Shown: positions 63,233 through 64,000 of the stretch, piece after piece
Position numbering within the stretch: the stretch's first letter is position 1
How the letters are laid out: the number at the start of each line of letters is the position of its first letter
Source of the DNA: Euryhalocaulis sp050486445
GTDB taxonomy: Bacteria > Pseudomonadota > Alphaproteobacteria > Caulobacterales > Maricaulaceae
Direction: 5' to 3'
DNA: 64,000 bases
Assembly (NCBI GenBank): GCA_050486445.1
Contig: JBJHDH010000004.1
Coordinates: 1 to 64,000 of the forward strand
Notes under the pieces: generated by a model
Told to the model about the DNA's origin: nothing
Seen by the model: the letters and a program-made list of their open reading frames with translations, nothing else
Databases searched by the model: none
Made by a program: the position numbers and the translations under genes

Positions 63233-64000
63233 AGGCCTCCCGATTGCGTCCCCGCGCCAGCCAGCGGCGAGAACATGCTTCCCGCGCGCACGACATCGCC
63301 GAGTTGCGGATCGGTGCGCAGGATCGCGCCGCGGCGCTCCAGGTCCGAAACCAGTTGCTCGCGCACGCCGCGATAGGTCAGCGTCATCATTGCGCCGTCG
63401 CGCGACATCGCATCCAGCCGCCGGTCGGTGACAAAGGGCGAGGCGTTCAACGCATTGCGCAGCGAATGCCACTCGCCGATCCCGTTATACATGACGGTCA
63501 GCCGCATCTCGGAGCGCGACTGCGAGCGAACCACGGTGCGCTGCTTCCAGTCATCGGCCAGCGCATCGTGCGCGCGATCCGCGGCGAGCCGGAACGGCGC
63601 CTCCGATTCTCCGGCGCGCACGCTTACGGGGCTGAGCGTCACGGAGCGCGGCGCGCCGCCCGGCGCATTCACATCCACCTCCGAGCCCATCCGCACCAGC
63701 GTCAACTGCACGTGCAGCTCACCGCCGCGCGGCTCGGCCACCGCCACCAGCACGCGGCTGACGCCATACGCGCCGGCCAGCGCCTCCAGCGCCTCCATAT
63801 TGGCGTTTGCGACGGCCTCCGCGCTTACCTGATCCACCATGGCGCCGAACGCCTCGGGCAGCACGACCGGCGCGAAACCGCCGATATAGCGCGAGATGTC
63901 CCATCCCTCGCCCCAGGGATTGGCGCTCCACAGCGAGGCCTGCCCGCCGACGCGATAGACCGGCGCCACCAGGGTCGGCGGCGCAGCGCTTTCCAGAAAC
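63229..64000 (-). CDS. DUF2066 family protein (5' end outside window)
   Basis: The open frame runs from the window edge to TGA at 63229 (257 residues visible). It includes SANPWGEGWDISRY, typical of the DUF2066 proteins that precede hda in many proteobacteria, and a repeated strand pattern in the C-terminal half (MRLTVMYNGIGEWHSLRNAL, in part). An in-frame GTG at 63969 lies downstream of further homologous-looking residues, so it is not the start. Function unknown; possibly periplasmic. Its 3' end overlaps hdaA by ATGA. Confidence 0.75.
   Translation of the reverse strand, partial: FLESAAPPTLVAPVYRVGGQASLWSANPWGEGWDISRYIGGFAPVVLPEAFGAMVDQVSAEAVANANMEALEALAGAYGVSRVLVAVAEPRGGELHVQLTLVRMGSEVDVNAPGGAPRSVTLSPVSVRAGESEAPFRLAADRAHDALADDWKQRTVVRSQSRSEMRLTVMYNGIGEWHSLRNALNASPFVTDRRLDAMSRDGAMMTLTYRGVREQLVSDLERRGAILRTDPQLGDVVRAGSMFSPLAGAGTQSGGL

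Overview
The window is 64 kb of GC-rich DNA from a heterotrophic alphaproteobacterium. The evidence is the block DUF2066 protein - hdaA - ppk1 - ppx - rnd - aspS at the right end, a MucR/Ros regulator, a NasS/NasT nitrate sensor pair, two promoters of the alphaproteobacterial EcfG (general stress) type, and intergenic palindromes of a kind common in this class. Caulobacterales, Hyphomonadales/Parvularculales or a sphingomonad-like lineage would all fit; I cannot place it further. Genes are tightly packed, often with ATGA or TGATG stop/start overlaps. I see no tRNA or rRNA gene, CRISPR array, transposase or integrase.

Layout. (1) 0.1-3.7 kb: a divergent phosphoketolase-family gene flanked by two ~86-bp direct repeats, then an exported protein with two CxxC half-repeats. 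(2) 3.9-8.4 kb, minus: a PQQ/haem alcohol dehydrogenase followed by three translationally coupled, exported NTF2-like paralogues. (3) 8.5-21.4 kb, minus: a complete nitrate assimilation locus (nasT-nasS, leader region, outer-membrane channel, ABC transporter with fused ATPases, nirB, nirD, nasA). (4) 21.6-22.8 kb: two divergent PRC-barrel genes, each with an EcfG-type promoter. (5) 22.9-30.4 kb, plus: a fatty-acid beta-oxidation operon (fadE-like, thiolase, fadB/J-like, CoA-transferase). (6) 30.5-33.0 kb: an 854-aa SDR/SPW/VKOR-like membrane fusion. (7) 33.1-39.9 kb: a sorbosone-dehydrogenase-like lipoprotein and a cytochrome c oxidase cluster (subunit II, fused I+III, CtaG, small membrane proteins). 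(8) 40.1-46.5 kb, minus: an exported module of a DUF1587/1592-type cytochrome protein, a Tat-exported DUF1552 protein, a Tat lipoprotein of the metallo-beta-lactamase fold and an exported ankyrin protein. (9) 46.6-53.9 kb: CaiB CoA-transferase, citryl-CoA-lyase-like protein, intradiol dioxygenase, MucR, two cytochrome c proteins, and a carotenoid/stilbene oxygenase coupled to a small Tat-signal protein. (10) 54.4-64 kb: aminotransferase, aspS, rnd, ppx, ppk1, hdaA and a DUF2066 protein.

Together the genes describe an aerobe that assimilates nitrate, oxidises fatty acids and probably aromatic or alcohol substrates through periplasmic quinoprotein and cytochrome enzymes, and respires with a structurally unusual haem-copper oxidase. 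The least explained parts are the DUF1592/DUF1552/MBL/ankyrin module, the alcohol dehydrogenase/NTF2 trio, the SDR/SPW/VKOR fusion and the oxygenase plus small Tat-protein pair.
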